A stretch of 64,000 nt of DNA from contig CP150558.1 of NCBI GenBank assembly GCA_049487715.1, forward strand, positions 1 through 64,000, written 5' to 3'. Below, in pieces: positions 31,405-42,328 of this stretch. The notes under the pieces were generated by a model. It made no database searches. It worked only from the letters and a program-made list of their open reading frames with translations, and was not told the DNA's origin. Within the stretch, counting starts at the first letter, position 1; each line of letters begins with the position of its first letter. The position numbers and the translations under genes are program-made. The stretch comes from Pycnococcus provasolii. Lineage: Eukaryota; Chlorophyta; Pseudoscourfieldiophyceae; Pseudoscourfieldiales.

Positions 31405-34293
31405 CTACTGCGAGTCCTTGTTTGCAATCGCATGATTGGTAGTTCGATCCACGTATGGCCTCAACGCCCTTCGTCTGCTCCTAGAATAACTTGTACTCTT
31501 CTGCATGCTTGCACCTCCGGTGAAACGATAATGATAAAGGGCGTAGGGGACCACTTGTAGCTCGTAACCACCTAAGCTCAGCTTCGCATACATCTCCCAA
31601 TCCTCGTAGCCGATGCCACGATCTGTCGTGTATCCGCCCAAGGAGAGGAACGTGGCTGTTCGCACAAAGCAGTTCGCATCACCAAAGCCATTTTTGAAGA
31701 GGCCAGCCTCCGGGCTACCACCCAAGAAAACAAACCCAGGTGTCGAATGGCTGAAGTGACCTTTCGCTTTCGCGCTTGCATTCGTGTCCTGTACCGAGAG
31801 CATGGGCACCGCGGTATCTCCGCTTGGCGTCATCTCGTCATTTCCCCACACGAAGTCAGTGAAGCTTGTCAGCACGTCCGCGCCTGAACTCTCCATCGCG
31901 CGCACGAACGTGCGCACCTCGAATGGCTTCGCAATGTTGTCGTCGTCCACAAACAAGATGTACTCGCCTTGTGCATGGGAGGCTGCGGTGTTCCGTGCGC
32001 CTCCCAAATATCTGTTCGGCTCGCGCAAGAGCAGCCAACCGCGCTCGGCAAAGCGCCACTCCAGCTCGATCGCATCGAGTGCCGCCGATACATCTGCATC
32101 CGAAGACCCGTCGTCAATCACGATGAGCTGTACTTTTTCAGAAGGATAGTCCTGCTCTGCATAGCTGCGAATCGCGAACGGAAGCAATTTGGGGCGATTG
32201 TAGTGTGTGATAACGATACTCACCACCGGCCAATGAGATTCGTCGAGGCCGCCGCCTGGATTTAACGTGGGCAGCAGCGGTGAGCCATGCACGCCACCCG
32301 ACCACCAAGTGTCCGGTGATGCGACGTCGGGAGAAACAACATTGCTCGAAATCGCACTAGGAAAAGCGCCGCCGATGCTCGCGGCTGCAAGTTGTGCGAC
32401 GTGCATCGCGGCTCCGAATGCTCCTTCACTCACACTGTTAGATGATTTCAAGTCGTGGCTGCGCTCCCCGTCAACCAGGCTATCGAACAGTCCAACCAAT
32501 CGATTCTCCAGCTCAGCCTCGCGCCCAATCGCCTCAATGCCAGCAAGGTCCGGAGAAACAATCTCCTTGCGTACGGCCGTAGCAAGCGCGTCATCGTCAG
32601 CGGTGTCGACGACGCGCGCTGACGCACCCACAGCGATGCGCACCGCGTCTGCCGCCCGCCCTTCCGAGACAATGACCAGTCGCATCGGGTCATCGCGGGG
32701 TGCTTTCGATGCGGTCGCGTGCCGCAGGCGTGCTTCCACGCGCGCTAGGCGGCGAGCAAGAGCTGGTGTGCTCGCGCCGCGAAAACGCCGAGCGATTACC
32801 ACAGCGACGCGGCGACGCGCAGCCTTGCGGCCGGAGGCGCCGATGTCGAACTCCAGCGCGCCGGATCCCTCGGGAGATGCCGATTCAGGTGTTCGTGGCG
32901 TGCGTACGAAGTATGAGACAGCATCACGCGTTCTACCTCGCATCACACGCCACGTGAAGGGCCACGCATTCCTTGCAGCCGACTCCTCAACGAATCGAGT
33001 CGCGGCGTCGTGACCCACGCCGTCCTGCCCTAGCATTAGAAAGACCACCTCGCGAACTGCGTTGTCGCCAGCCTCGTGAGCGAGTGCACTTGCCACGGCG
33101 ACCGCGGCGCGAGCAGCCGCCGCGGTATCGGCAAGAACGAATCGCGACCCATCGCCCGCGCCGAGGGACAGCCTGCGCGTGCCAGGAACGCCATTTCGCG
33201 ACGCACGCTCGAGCTGCTCCGGTGGCGGATCGTGCGCGGTGCTCTGCTCCTGCTCGTCGTTCTTGCCCGCGGAAACGCCTGCACCGGTGTCGCCGCCGCC
33301 AGGACCCTCGATGACGAACACAACCTCGACACCCAAGCCAGCTCCCGGCTTGCTCCACGCAACGTCGGACGAGGACACGTCGTCGTCCGGTGGCAGAGGC
33401 CTTGGGAGGACGTACGGTACCGCCGTTGTATTCCACCGTCGCTTTCTTGTCCACTCGTACGTCGATCGGTCGCCAACGAGCGGCACGTCGCACAATCTCA
33501 TCGACTCGCGCTCGAGGAAGGTTGCCTCGAGGTCGTCGATGCTCGTCGCGCCGCCGCCTCCGCCGTGGCGCTGGAGCCAGAGGTGAGGTGTCTCAAGTCG
33601 GCAGACGAGCGTGGTGCGCAGCAGCCCGTGCGCCTGCACACGCGCGAGCGCCGAGTAGTACGCGGCACCATGCCCGTCGTGGAAGAAGACGACATCCGCG
33701 CGTGGCTCACCTCGCAGCGAGTCGTCGTGCAGCCACGCGAAGCTCTCGTACGCGCGAACGTTGTGTGTGGGCAGGTAGTAGTGCCTCGTGGTGTGCAGCA
33801 GCTCGAATGCGGCTATGCCAAGCTGCTTCGTCGCGTATTCTCGCCACGCGGTCTCGCGCGCAGCTGCCACCTGCCCGCTTGCGTGTGCGACAACGCGCAC
33901 GTGGTGTCCCGCGGCTGCGAGCACGTGTGCCGTGGCCACCCCGGGGAACACGGCATCCGCGTCGTCCGCGGTGGTGGCCCTTGCGTGCGCTATGGTAACC
34001 ACGACGATGCGCAGCGCACGCCTCCTAGACTCCGACGGCAGCGGTGGTTGGGTTGCGAGCGAAAGCACGCCGCTCACCCTCCGGTCGCACGCGACGCCCT
34101 CGAAGCCAACGTAGCATCGGCACGCGCCAAGCTTGCACGCGCCGCTGCGGCTGCACTGCAGAGGGCACAGCGACGGCCGCAAGCTGCCCCCTTCGTAGTC
34201 CACTTTCGCATGCGCCGGTGCACCTCTGCAAGTCGGCGCGTTGAAAAGGAAGTTCAGGAGCAAGCACCAGCACGCGGCGGCCATCATCACCAT
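31405..34293 (-). CDS. Membrane-anchored glycosyltransferase: EGF-like, GT4-like half and C-terminal GT2 domain
   Basis: The start is set at ATG 34,293 (MVMMAAACWCLLLNFLF), which makes a type II signal anchor; an in-frame ATG at 34,431 would add 46 residues. The lumenal part begins with an EGF-like cysteine motif (CPLQCSRSGACKLGACRCYV, then GFEGVACD). Next comes a GT4-like N-terminal Rossmann half (AHVLAAAGHHVRVVAHASG, VVFFHDGHGAAYYSALARV). The C-terminal 300 residues are a clear GT2 family-A domain: VSIVITHYNRPKLL, QLIVIDDGSSD, the DXD-type ILFVDDDN, NRYLGGARNTAA and the acceptor-base region GIGYEDWEMYAKLSLGGY. It probably acts in the Golgi on protein or cell-surface glycans. The middle 250 residues are Ala/Arg-rich and unassigned. 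The sugar specificity cannot be told. It converges on the remnant at 30,990. Confidence 0.83.
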   Translation of the reverse strand: MVMMAAACWCLLLNFLFNAPTCRGAPAHAKVDYEGGSLRPSLCPLQCSRSGACKLGACRCYVGFEGVACDRRVSGVLSLATQPPLPSESRRRALRIVVVTIAHARATTADDADAVFPGVATAHVLAAAGHHVRVVAHASGQVAAARETAWREYATKQLGIAAFELLHTTRHYYLPTHNVRAYESFAWLHDDSLRGEPRADVVFFHDGHGAAYYSALARVQAHGLLRTTLVCRLETPHLWLQRHGGGGGATSIDDLEATFLERESMRLCDVPLVGDRSTYEWTRKRRWNTTAVPYVLPRPLPPDDDVSSSDVAWSKPGAGLGVEVVFVIEGPGGGDTGAGVSAGKNDEQEQSTAHDPPPEQLERASRNGVPGTRRLSLGAGDGSRFVLADTAAAARAAVAVASALAHEAGDNAVREVVFLMLGQDGVGHDAATRFVEESAARNAWPFTWRVMRGRTRDAVSYFVRTPRTPESASPEGSGALEFDIGASGRKAARRRVAVVIARRFRGASTPALARRLARVEARLRHATASKAPRDDPMRLVIVSEGRAADAVRIAVGASARVVDTADDDALATAVRKEIVSPDLAGIEAIGREAELENRLVGLFDSLVDGERSHDLKSSNSVSEGAFGAAMHVAQLAAASIGGAFPSAISSNVVSPDVASPDTWWSGGVHGSPLLPTLNPGGGLDESHWPVVSIVITHYNRPKLLPFAIRSYAEQDYPSEKVQLIVIDDGSSDADVSAALDAIELEWRFAERGWLLLREPNRYLGGARNTAASHAQGEYILFVDDDNIAKPFEVRTFVRAMESSGADVLTSFTDFVWGNDEMTPSGDTAVPMLSVQDTNASAKAKGHFSHSTPGFVFLGGSPEAGLFKNGFGDANCFVRTATFLSLGGYTTDRGIGYEDWEMYAKLSLGGYELQVVPYALYHYRFTGGASMQKSTSYSRSRRRALRPYVDRTTNHAIANKDSQ

Positions 34294-34743
34294 GGCTGTG
34301 CACGCGCCGTGACGAGCCGTACCCGTACCCAATACAGTACGGCGGAGATCAGGATGAGGGCCGAGGGCCGAGGCGAGAGAGCGGGAACGGGCAGACGGGA
34401 GACCGGGGAGGTGGGGGAGAGGCCCTTGCATAAACTAATCCTACCACCCTACTGGTCTGAGGTTTCCAGTACACTGGTGGAGGCGAGGGGAACGAAGGGG
34501 AGGGAGAACGAAGTGAGAAAAACGTGTCAGAACTCAGAAAGAACGTCCGGAACAACTCAACAACTCCATAGCGTAAGATAGTACGAAATACTGTAAAGTA
34601 AAAGTACACAAAGCTTTCAGGTTACAACAGGTCGTATGTATTTACACTAAACAACAAAAGGTAGTACTACACAACACTTGAGGCACGCTGTGCTGACGCT
34701 TCGCTTGAATATTCGCACAGTCGCTCAACGACTACCGGGTACC

Positions 34744-35930
34744 CTACGAGGGCGAGTCGTCCAGCTCGCGAGCCAGCTGCGGCAAGAAGAGAATGCCTCG
34801 AAGCGCCACGCCGCCAAACTTCGGCTCCTTCTCCACATCCACTTCCTTGCCCCAGCAGCAGCGCAGACGGCGGGAGCGCTGCCATCGCCATTCCCCGTGG
34901 CGGCCATGGATGTGCTTTCGCTGCTGACGAATACCGATTGTGGGTTAGCTGCAGGCTGTGCGGGCGTCTTTTGTGCGACGGCAGAAGGCGCAACGGGGAA
35001 GGCCACCGTGAGAAAGCAGCCCACGTCGAACGTGCCATCTATCACACCGCGGAACGTCGTGCCAGCCTGCAAGGCGTCCAACGTCGCTCGCGACGCCATG
35101 ATTGCGCTATCACTTGTGAATGGAAGCACGAGTTCGTCGCGAAGTCGCGTCGTTCCAGCAATCTCGTCGCGGCGCACGTGCTCGAGTAAGCTTCCTCTCT
35201 GTGCCACGGCGCGTTCACCCTCCCACTCCTCGTCACACGTCGTCGCGGCTTTATCCTTGGGCGCTTTATCCTTCGCAACTAGCTCTGCCTGCTTCGCGCG
35301 CTCCCTGCGCTCCTTCCGCTCGGCTGTGGCATCGCGCGGTCCGTCCTTGGCATGTGGCTTGACATGCGTGGCAAGTCCCTTCTCGCGAGCCCACGTGGGT
35401 GGTCGTCCACGCCCTCCTGGACGCCAAGAGCCAGCCTTACTGCTCTCGTAGCGTACTACGTGCTCACCCGGCTCGAGCCGCGGACGTCCAGGTTTCCGCT
35501 TCAGAGGTAGTTTTAGAGGCAGTGCATGACGCTGATGCTGATGCTTATGCTCTCTTGGTACGGCGCCTTCCACGGCACCACCGCCGCTTGTCGTGGCTGC
35601 AGCTGAGCTGTCGTTTCTGTGCACTGCCGTGATGCGCAGGATGTTGCGGTGGCCTTTCTCGTTGCCGTCTGCCACCACCGCCCGAAAGCTCTGCGGTACG
35701 CTTGCAACTCTCCCCGATCGAGAGCCATGTCCACCCCACGTCGTGCCCACGGGACCGCCGCCGCTGCCGCCGCTGCCGCCGACAGGTCGCTGCGACTTCG
35801 ACGTGGCTGCCCCCAAGCTTAAGCGCAAGGATGCGGTGAGTGGAGGCGCGAGGCGAGGCGAGGGCGCAACGCCGCCGCTGACTTCGTCGACGCCGTCGTC
35901 GACCACTGTGTTGCTCGGGCTCGACGCCAT
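34744..35930 (-). CDS. AT-hook nuclear protein (one-base frameshift near the C-terminus)
   Basis: Start at ATG 35,930 (MASSPSNTVVDD); an in-frame ATG at 36,029 would add 33 Pro-rich residues. Two AT-hook-type motifs are visible (KRKPGRPRLEP and GGRGRPPTW), followed by a Lys/Arg/Glu-rich helix. The C-terminus has the block TTFRGVIDGTFDVGCFLTV, found in plant and algal AT-hook proteins, and normally followed by an LRG-type strand. That strand appears only in a shifted frame: FGGVALRGILFLPQLARELD, stopping at 34,744. The shift falls at the GGGG run around 34,853; adding one G gives 395 residues. It is expected to bind AT-rich DNA in the nucleus. The function beyond that is unknown. Confidence 0.68.
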
Positions 35931-36144
35931 GGCTTGCGGGGGGGGATGGCCGGAATTGGAAAGACCAGAAGGAACAGACCGGGGGGGAGCTTTTCGGTGA
36001 TTAGGGGTTGGCCCGGGGCGTGGTGGCATGGTTCATTGCCGGGGGAGTTAAAACTTTTTAACTTACCGTCGGTGGTTTGTCAAGAAATATACTGTAGGTC
36101 TACGGGAAATGGCGGTTGCGTTACATCGTAAGCACAACGTGCAT

Positions 36145-37308
36145 TCACTCCTCCGACGCCTCCGCCTTCTCCTCCGACGCGCCCGCCGCGAGGCTCTCCT
36201 CGCCAAGAGCCTGGCCCGCAATCTCGCTCGCCAGCTTCGCCTCCTCCGCGCGAGCGGCAGCCTCGGCAGCCGCGACGCGCTGTTTGAAAGCCTCTGCCAT
36301 CATCTCAGCCTTCTCGAAGACGAGCTGGGGGTTGTTCACCATGTCACCTGGCGTGGGCTCGAGCTTCTTCGTCGACAGCGAAACGCGGCCACGCTGCTGG
36401 TCCTGCGAGAGCACCATCACCTTCACCTGCTGTCCAACGGAAATCACAGAGTTGATGTTGGCGATACGCTCGTGGCTGAGCTGCGAAATGTGCAGCAGGC
36501 CGTTGACACCGCCAATGTCCACAAAGGCTCCGTAAGGCTTAACCGAGGCGATGGTTCCGACGACGACGTCGCCAACCTTGAACGTGATCGCCTTCTCCAC
36601 CTTGGCGCGTCGGTTGCTCAGCACGAGCCTTTGGCGGATCTCGTCCGTCTCGAGGAACTTCAGCGGAAGCGTATCTCCGTTGTTGATGGCTGCGAGCGCC
36701 ACGCTCAGGTGGCTGGACGGCACGAATCCCTGCACACCCTCGACGTTAACAATCACACCACCGCGGTTGGCATCATTCACCTTACCCATGACGGTGACAT
36801 CCTCCGCCGCCATTTGCCTGATTCGCTTCCACGCAATTTTCGCCTCCGCAGCCTTCAACGAGACGATAAGCACGTTGTCGTGGCGGTCCTCCCTCACCAC
36901 CTGAAACTCGCGCAACATGCCGAGCTGCAGCACGTCCGACGCGCGTCCGACGCGCGTGCTGGACAGCTCCTCGGTGGGGCAAAAGGCGAGCGCCTTGGCG
37001 CCAATGTCGATGTACGCGCCACGCGAGTCGAGCGAGGCGACGGACCCTGTCACGAAGCTGCCGATGTCGAACATGAGCCGTCCATCGTGCTCGAGCAGTG
37101 CATCCTCGAATTCCTCGTAGGTGAACCCGACGGCGTCGTATCCCGCGTACCCCTTGCGCTCCTCAATCGAGGGCGCGTTCTTGATGCGGAAGTCCGAGGA
37201 GACGGGCGCGCGCGGCGTGGTTGCCGCGGCAAGCGGGGTCACCCGGGTGGCACGTGTGACAGACGAGCATCGCCGGCGTTGCTGCAAGGAGCTGCTCTTG
37301 GCCAACAT
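36145..37308 (-). CDS. Plastid 30S ribosomal protein S1 (bS1c)
   Basis: 387 residues, complete from ATG 37,308 to the stop at 36,145. A Ser/Arg/Thr-rich transit peptide of about 40 residues is followed by three S1 RNA-binding domains: GSFVTGSVASLDSRGAYIDI (about residues 80-150), TVMGKVNDANRGGVIVNVEG (about 165-235) and GDVVVGTIASVKPYGAFVDI (about 250-320). The last has the canonical GLLHISQLS core. The tail is Ala/Glu-rich. Three S1 domains rather than six is the form typical of chloroplast S1, which helps load mRNAs onto the plastid 30S subunit. It is transcribed divergently from the Iwr1-like gene with about 390 bp between the starts. Confidence 0.93.
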   Translation of the reverse strand: MLAKSSSLQQRRRCSSVTRATRVTPLAAATTPRAPVSSDFRIKNAPSIEERKGYAGYDAVGFTYEEFEDALLEHDGRLMFDIGSFVTGSVASLDSRGAYIDIGAKALAFCPTEELSSTRVGRASDVLQLGMLREFQVVREDRHDNVLIVSLKAAEAKIAWKRIRQMAAEDVTVMGKVNDANRGGVIVNVEGVQGFVPSSHLSVALAAINNGDTLPLKFLETDEIRQRLVLSNRRAKVEKAITFKVGDVVVGTIASVKPYGAFVDIGGVNGLLHISQLSHERIANINSVISVGQQVKVMVLSQDQQRGRVSLSTKKLEPTPGDMVNNPQLVFEKAEMMAEAFKQRVAAAEAAARAEEAKLASEIAGQALGEESLAAGASEEKAEASEE

Positions 37309-37698
37309 TGTTACTATTCACTGCTGATACCAAAGATGGAGACTCGAGTGGTTGCGCGGAGAAAACAGGAGGAGGAGGAGGAGGGGAGGAGGGGAGGGGC
37401 CTGTGGAGTGGATAAAGCTCTTTCCCCCTTGGAAGAAGTCGTCCCCTAGGAGGGGGGGCGGCCACCCAACCCTTCCCCCCCCCCTTGGGACTTCAGAGCC
37501 ACGAAAACATCCCCAACGGGGACCCCGGATCAGGGGAACCGACCTTGAACGAACGCATTTCCACAAGGCTGGCAAGTCCACGGGGTTTGCGGAATATCGG
37601 GGTTTTGAACTTTTTTACTCCCGGGGCCCCTCTTCAGGCTCTTCTCTTCTTCTTCCCTCCCCGAAACGGACAAACATCCACCTCTCCCATGCATTCGC

Positions 37699-38648
37699 AT
37701 GTCCGCGGATCCGCCTTCGCCTTCGGCGCCGATCGCGTCCACGCGCGCTTCGTGCCCTCTGGTGCTCCGCGTCAAGCGACGCAGGGATGCGGGGCAAGGC
37801 GGGGAAGACGGCGCGCCGCCGCCGCCGGAGACCATAGGTACGGCTTCTCGTTCTTCCTTGCGCGTTGTTGCCGCGCCTTTGATTGATGTTCGTCGCGTCC
37901 AACTCACATCCCCAACGCCGCTCTCTTCGCAGTGCTCAGCAAACGTCGGCGTGTCTCCGTGGCCGAGCAGATGGCTTCCATGAACGTTACCGGCGGCGTC
38001 ACGGCACAGGAACCGCGCGTTCGGCGACGCAGGCTCGTTCGCATACAAACTGCACAGACGCTCGCGGACACGAGGCCGATTGTGGAAAGCGCCATCGCTC
38101 AGCCGGAGGTCTGGAGAACGCAGGCGGACCAAAGAAATAACCGCACGACAGCGGCGTCGACGTCGAGAGCCACGTACAGGCAGCTGGCGCCAAGAAGGCA
38201 CGTCACGACGGGAGTTTCGCAGACGACCGTCGACGTATTCGACGTCGTCGAGGAGGAGGCTTCGAAGACGCAGCAAGCGGAGCCTGAGGTGTCGGACGAA
38301 CTCCTCGCCATGGTGCGGGATTACTGCGGCAAGGAGAATGACATTACGATCACGCCGTCGGCGTCGGCGGCGGGAGCGGCGGCGGAGGAGTTCGTTTACG
38401 ACGTGTACATGGAGATGGACGACGCCGACGCCGACGCCAGCGGCGAGAACGACACCGACGCCGGTGGCACCATCGTCAGTGTTGACGACGACGACGACGA
38501 CGTCCGTTACGGGTGGGACGACGAGAATGACGCAGACGACTGGTACCACGGTGGCGAGGATGAGGACCCGGATGGTCAGGAGGTGGACTACCCGGAGGAG
38601 TCTTGGTCGTCAGAGGAGGAGGAGGAGGTGGAGGATGCGTTCAGATAG
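37699..38648 (+). CDS. Iwr1-like protein (RNA polymerase II nuclear import/assembly), one intron
   Basis: Exon 1 is 37,699-37,837, the intron 37,838-37,932 (95 nt, GTACGG...TTCGCAG) and exon 2 is 37,933-38,648. The junction codes PPPPETI-VLSKRRRVSVAEQ. The N-terminus carries the family's basic motif (CPLVLRVKRRRDAG). The acidic C-terminal half has the Iwr1 signature FVYDVYMEMDD ... DDENDADDWYHGG ... VDYPEESWSSEEEEE. Yeast Iwr1 escorts assembled RNA polymerase II into the nucleus; the animal counterpart is SLC7A6OS. About 284 residues. The assignment rests on the paired tyrosine/acidic motif and the N-terminal KRRR motif; the middle is poorly conserved. Confidence 0.8.
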
Positions 38649-40177
38649 TCCTGAGCTGTGATCTTGCTCATTCCACAATGTTTACTAATGGAGTTTATTT
38701 ACTGTATAACACATCGTCCAAACTCCACTCACTCCCCATCCAGCCCATTTAAAATATGGCGCCATTCTTTCACCTTACAGTGGTGCGCCGTTTGTACGTG
38801 GAGGTTCTTTCTCGTCCGGTGGGGGGGGCCCCTTTTTTTTTTGTTTTTTTTTGTTGTTGTTGTTGTTTTGGGGGGGAGGGGGGAAAAAAAAAGAAAAAGG
38901 TTTTGAGAGAAAGGGTGTGACGCATCCAAACCAACCCCCAGCTGGCGGTCAAAACCCCAATTTACGTCAACAAATCCATGGGCCGGGCCGCTGTGACTTT
39001 TCTCGCCCGTGTTTTCGCGTCAAAAAAGCTCACAAAATGAGGTTGAAAAAGTTCATGCCATGATTTCAAAGTGGGAAGAAGAAGCTCAGCGACAAAGATT
39101 GCGTCGCCACGTTTCGGCATTGCTTGCCGTGCACTTGCACGCCTGGCGTGTGATTTTTTCAATTTATCTTGCTTGCCTTGGCGAGGCGATAACATGTGCA
39201 GAAACTTTTTGCCCCATGCTCGCTGTGACGAAGCGCACGCCGGAAGGACGACGCCAGATGGGCAGCTTTTTGGGATCGCAAGGGAGAAAACTACAGCACG
39301 TTTCCTTACCGCGTTGCCGAATTGCGAGGCAAAAGCAAAAGCAAAGGGAAAGAGCAGAGCGACGCCGAGAGAGATCGATCACATGAACATTCCTTCCCCT
39401 CGGAAATTCCTGTGCGGAAATTCCTCCTTCCTCGTCACATCTTCCCTGTCTGCCTGAATTGTGATCCTCGATGTGATGGTGGGGCCGGAGAGGGGAGGCG
39501 AGGGGAGATAATTGCGATGGTCCTCCAAAAGACAAAGGCGTGTGCCACCTCACCGCCACCGGTAAGGTCAGACGAGAAGAGACGAGGGAAAGGAAAATCC
39601 GAGGGGGCTCCATTCGGTGCCCCCTCTCCCCCCTCCCTCTCCCTCCCCCCTCCTCCTCTCCTCTCCCCCTCCTCTCTCTCCGACACACTAGACAACACGA
39701 ATACACGCACGCGCTTGGTCTTCGTCTCCTCCATCCCCATCACTCTCGTGTGTGTGTTGTGTCTCAAGTGTGCGCTGCTGCTGCTCTCCTGTGCTACTCA
39801 ATAGTAGTGGTGTCTTGGCGGTTACTGTAGGGTAGTTTGTGTGTGGTGTGTTTCGGTGTGTTTCAACGACCCTGTTTCATCACATATCTCGCACTCTTGT
39901 TTCATCACTCGCACTCTTGGGGTGGTTGGTGGGTTTCACATCACAAACTAAGACTTGACTTGTTTGTCACTTTTGGCGGCGGAGGCGTACACGGCGAAAC
40001 GGAAGGAACGACGTCTGACTCGCTACGCAACAAGCTGACTCTGTCGTCTGTCTTTCTGTCTGTCTGTCGGCGGCGGCAAACACGCGGCAGGCCTATCCAG
40101 CTCCAAACACGCGCGCTCGCATCAACGCAACCTTGTAGGGTACGAACCTTGCTTCCCAGTCAGACTCGAACGCCAAC
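38649..40177. other. Long intergenic region, no supported gene
   Basis: About 1.5 kb. It holds a G/T homopolymer cluster at 38,820-38,900 (runs of G, C, T and A), a stretch at 39,060-39,390 that is open in two frames but has no convincing protein, C/T-rich sequence at 39,600-39,700, and the 5' region of the VHL-domain gene from about 39,900. Nothing here is recognised as an RNA gene. Confidence 0.5.
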
Positions 40178-41758
40178 ATGCTCGACCTCGCGGACTACGC
40201 CGCTGCCATCAACAGACGCCTACCTGGCTGGGTGCTCCTACCAGCGCGAGGACGAACAGTCCCGAGCTTGCACAGCCTTCGTGTCAAGGACACGTACCGC
40301 CCAAGGGAACGTGATGAGGCGGAACTGCTCACGTGGACCATACCCGGAACAGAAGGACCAGAGGTGACACCTCCCACACCGGTACGTTTCACTTTGTCTC
40401 TTTGCACGCACCCTACCAGACAACGTGCATATCCGTGCGATGTGCTCAATAAAAAAAACAAAACAAACAATTCACTAACACGTCACCCACCAACCAACCA
40501 ACCCTTGCACATCACATCACCACCAAAACATCACACGACACAGGTTCGCCTACGCTCCAAGCGTTCCGAACAAGTGACATACGTGGAGTTTCGAAATAAT
40601 ACTCGTGGTGTCGTGCGCCTGCTGTGGATCGACTTCCACGGCAACGAGGTGGCATATCCGCTCATCGCCAGCGGGCAGACTTTCCGGCAGCACACCTTCC
40701 TGACGCACCCGTGGATCTTCCGCGACGTGGAGACGGGGCGGCAGTGCGTCACGGACAACCAGCAGACGGTTTTCTTCCCCGACAGCAACGTGGCACGCTG
40801 CACCGTCGCAGGGCTCGCGCTCACCACAGCAGAGTGCCCCGCGCTGCCATGGGTGCCGTCGCGTCACCACATGTACCCGCCGAACGCGAAGATGGCCGTC
40901 AAGCAGCTGCTGCTCTGCCATCGCCGCATCTCCAAGGTGGGTGCGGACGGCCCGGCGCCTCTCACGGGCGCAGACGCAGCCACAGATGCCGCGGACACCG
41001 CCGCGAACAACAGCGCGTCGCCTCCCGCGTCTGGTGGCTGGCTGTGCATTCCGTCGAGAAGCAAATCGTCAAGTGGAAATCGAAGGCAGCGCGTCGACAG
41101 CGGTGCCGGCGACCCGCCGTTCCGAAACACGCGAAGCCGCCGCGCGAAACAGGCGGAGGCTGCAGCCGCCACCGCCGTCGCCGAGCAGCACGCCGCAAGT
41201 GAGCCGGGCGTCTTGAGCACGGAGGACGTCGCGCTGTCGCTGGACGACGAGGGTGGCCCGAGCATGGAATCACAGCACGAAGGCGGAGACGGCCAGTCGC
41301 TGTCTCCACGCAACCGCAACCGCTCGTCGTCGTGGGACATGGAAGCTACCACGCTTGGAGATCTGCCGCACGAGCTTGTGCTCGACATCGCCGCGATGGT
41401 GGTCCCGCAGCGCGTGGCGGAGGGTGCACCCGCGGACCTGAGCTTCTACAACGCTGCGCACATGCCGTACACGCCGGAGAAGGCGTGGCTTGTGGCAAGT
41501 CAGGAGCCCGAAAAAAGCCGACTCGTGGGGCAGCCGCCTCCTCTCGACTTTGAGGCGCTTTACCGCGCAACGTTTGCGGGTGGTGCAGGTGTAGCTGACC
41601 GCGATGGAGCGGAAGCTGGTGACGGCAACGGACGCGTTGGAGGTGGCCCTTTTGGCCACATCCTGCGATGGAGCACGCTCCGCGGAATGGTACATAACTG
41701 CCTTTCTTGTGCATGCCTGTCCTTGTGCGCATTTGCGTTTGCCTCGCTTGCACGGTGA
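40178..41758 (+). CDS. VHL beta-domain protein with in-frame intron
   Basis: Exon 1 starts at ATG 40,178 (MLDLADYAAAINRRLPGWVL). An intron at 40,382-40,543 (GTACGT...CACAG, 162 nt) is a multiple of three and free of stops, so the unspliced frame also stays open. Splicing joins EVTPPTP to VRLRSKRSEQ. Directly after comes a von Hippel-Lindau beta-sandwich: TYVEFRNNTRGVVRLLWIDF, GNEVAYPLIASGQTFRQHTF and HPWIFRDVETG, matching the animal order including the W-x-x-F and HxWxFRD elements. In animals this domain binds hydroxyproline peptides within an E3 ligase; its algal partner is unknown. The rest is low-complexity, Ala/Arg/Ser-rich. The last 22 residues (from about 41,690) may be intron, because GGAATG|GTACAT is a possible donor and an acceptor at 42,310 would continue in frame into the next annotated gene. 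Confidence 0.8.
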   Translation: MLDLADYAAAINRRLPGWVLLPARGRTVPSLHSLRVKDTYRPRERDEAELLTWTIPGTEGPEVTPPTPVRFTLSLCTHPTRQRAYPCDVLNKKNKTNNSLTRHPPTNQPLHITSPPKHHTTQVRLRSKRSEQVTYVEFRNNTRGVVRLLWIDFHGNEVAYPLIASGQTFRQHTFLTHPWIFRDVETGRQCVTDNQQTVFFPDSNVARCTVAGLALTTAECPALPWVPSRHHMYPPNAKMAVKQLLLCHRRISKVGADGPAPLTGADAATDAADTAANNSASPPASGGWLCIPSRSKSSSGNRRQRVDSGAGDPPFRNTRSRRAKQAEAAAATAVAEQHAASEPGVLSTEDVALSLDDEGGPSMESQHEGGDGQSLSPRNRNRSSSWDMEATTLGDLPHELVLDIAAMVVPQRVAEGAPADLSFYNAAHMPYTPEKAWLVASQEPEKSRLVGQPPPLDFEALYRATFAGGAGVADRDGAEAGDGNGRVGGGPFGHILRWSTLRGMVHNCLSCACLSLCAFAFASLAR

Positions 41759-42328
41759 CACACCCTTCTAGAGCAGATATATTTCTATATTCGTTTGCCT
41801 CTTATTACCGTTTCCTTTTTTTGTCCTGATCATGAAGCCAGACAGATCTTTTGCTTTTTTTAATTTCTGCAGAAGATTTTCTCTGCCTTTACGAATAACC
41901 TCGTGTTTTGTTGCTTATTGCGTGTCGGGTGGTGGCACGTTTATATTTGGTGAATCAATCATAAAAAAAATGATGAGAGACAGACACTTCACTTAATCTT
42001 TTTCGCATCAATTCACCAGATATCTTTACTTTTGCCTTGATTTCCCTTAAGCAGACACACACACCTCTTTCTCTCTTTCATTCCACAGTGCACAATGATC
42101 CCCCCCGCCCCCCCTCTCTCCACCTCTAGAGCAGACAGACAGACAGACAGAGCACCTTTGCTTGACTTCTCCGCGCGTAATGTGGTGTGCGCGTGCACGC
42201 CTCTTGGTTGGTCTTCTTGGTTCTTCCCGCAAACAACAACACATTGTCCTAACATCTTGCATTTCCTTCCCCCTATCCACCTAACCAACACGATGATCTG
42301 ACTGAAATAGCTCGGTCTTCTCACGGAG

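Noticed and set aside
32267-34581. Long plus-strand frames (248 and 501 codons) opposite the glycosyltransferase
   Set aside because: Arg/Ala-rich antisense shadows of a GC-rich gene with clear GT2 motifs on the minus strand.
37530-38549. 339-codon minus-strand open frame opposite the Iwr1-like gene
   Set aside because: Arg-rich shadow of the plus-strand acidic coding sequence. The plus strand has a consistent intron and family motifs.
38820-38900. Regulatory element made of G, C, T and A runs
   Set aside because: Adjacent homopolymers in a gene-free region are more likely slippage products or sequencing-sensitive sequence than a specific site.
41690-42328. Independent noncoding RNA gene
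   Set aside because: The AT-rich stretch after the VHL-domain gene has no tRNA, snRNA or other recognisable structure; UTR or intron is sufficient.
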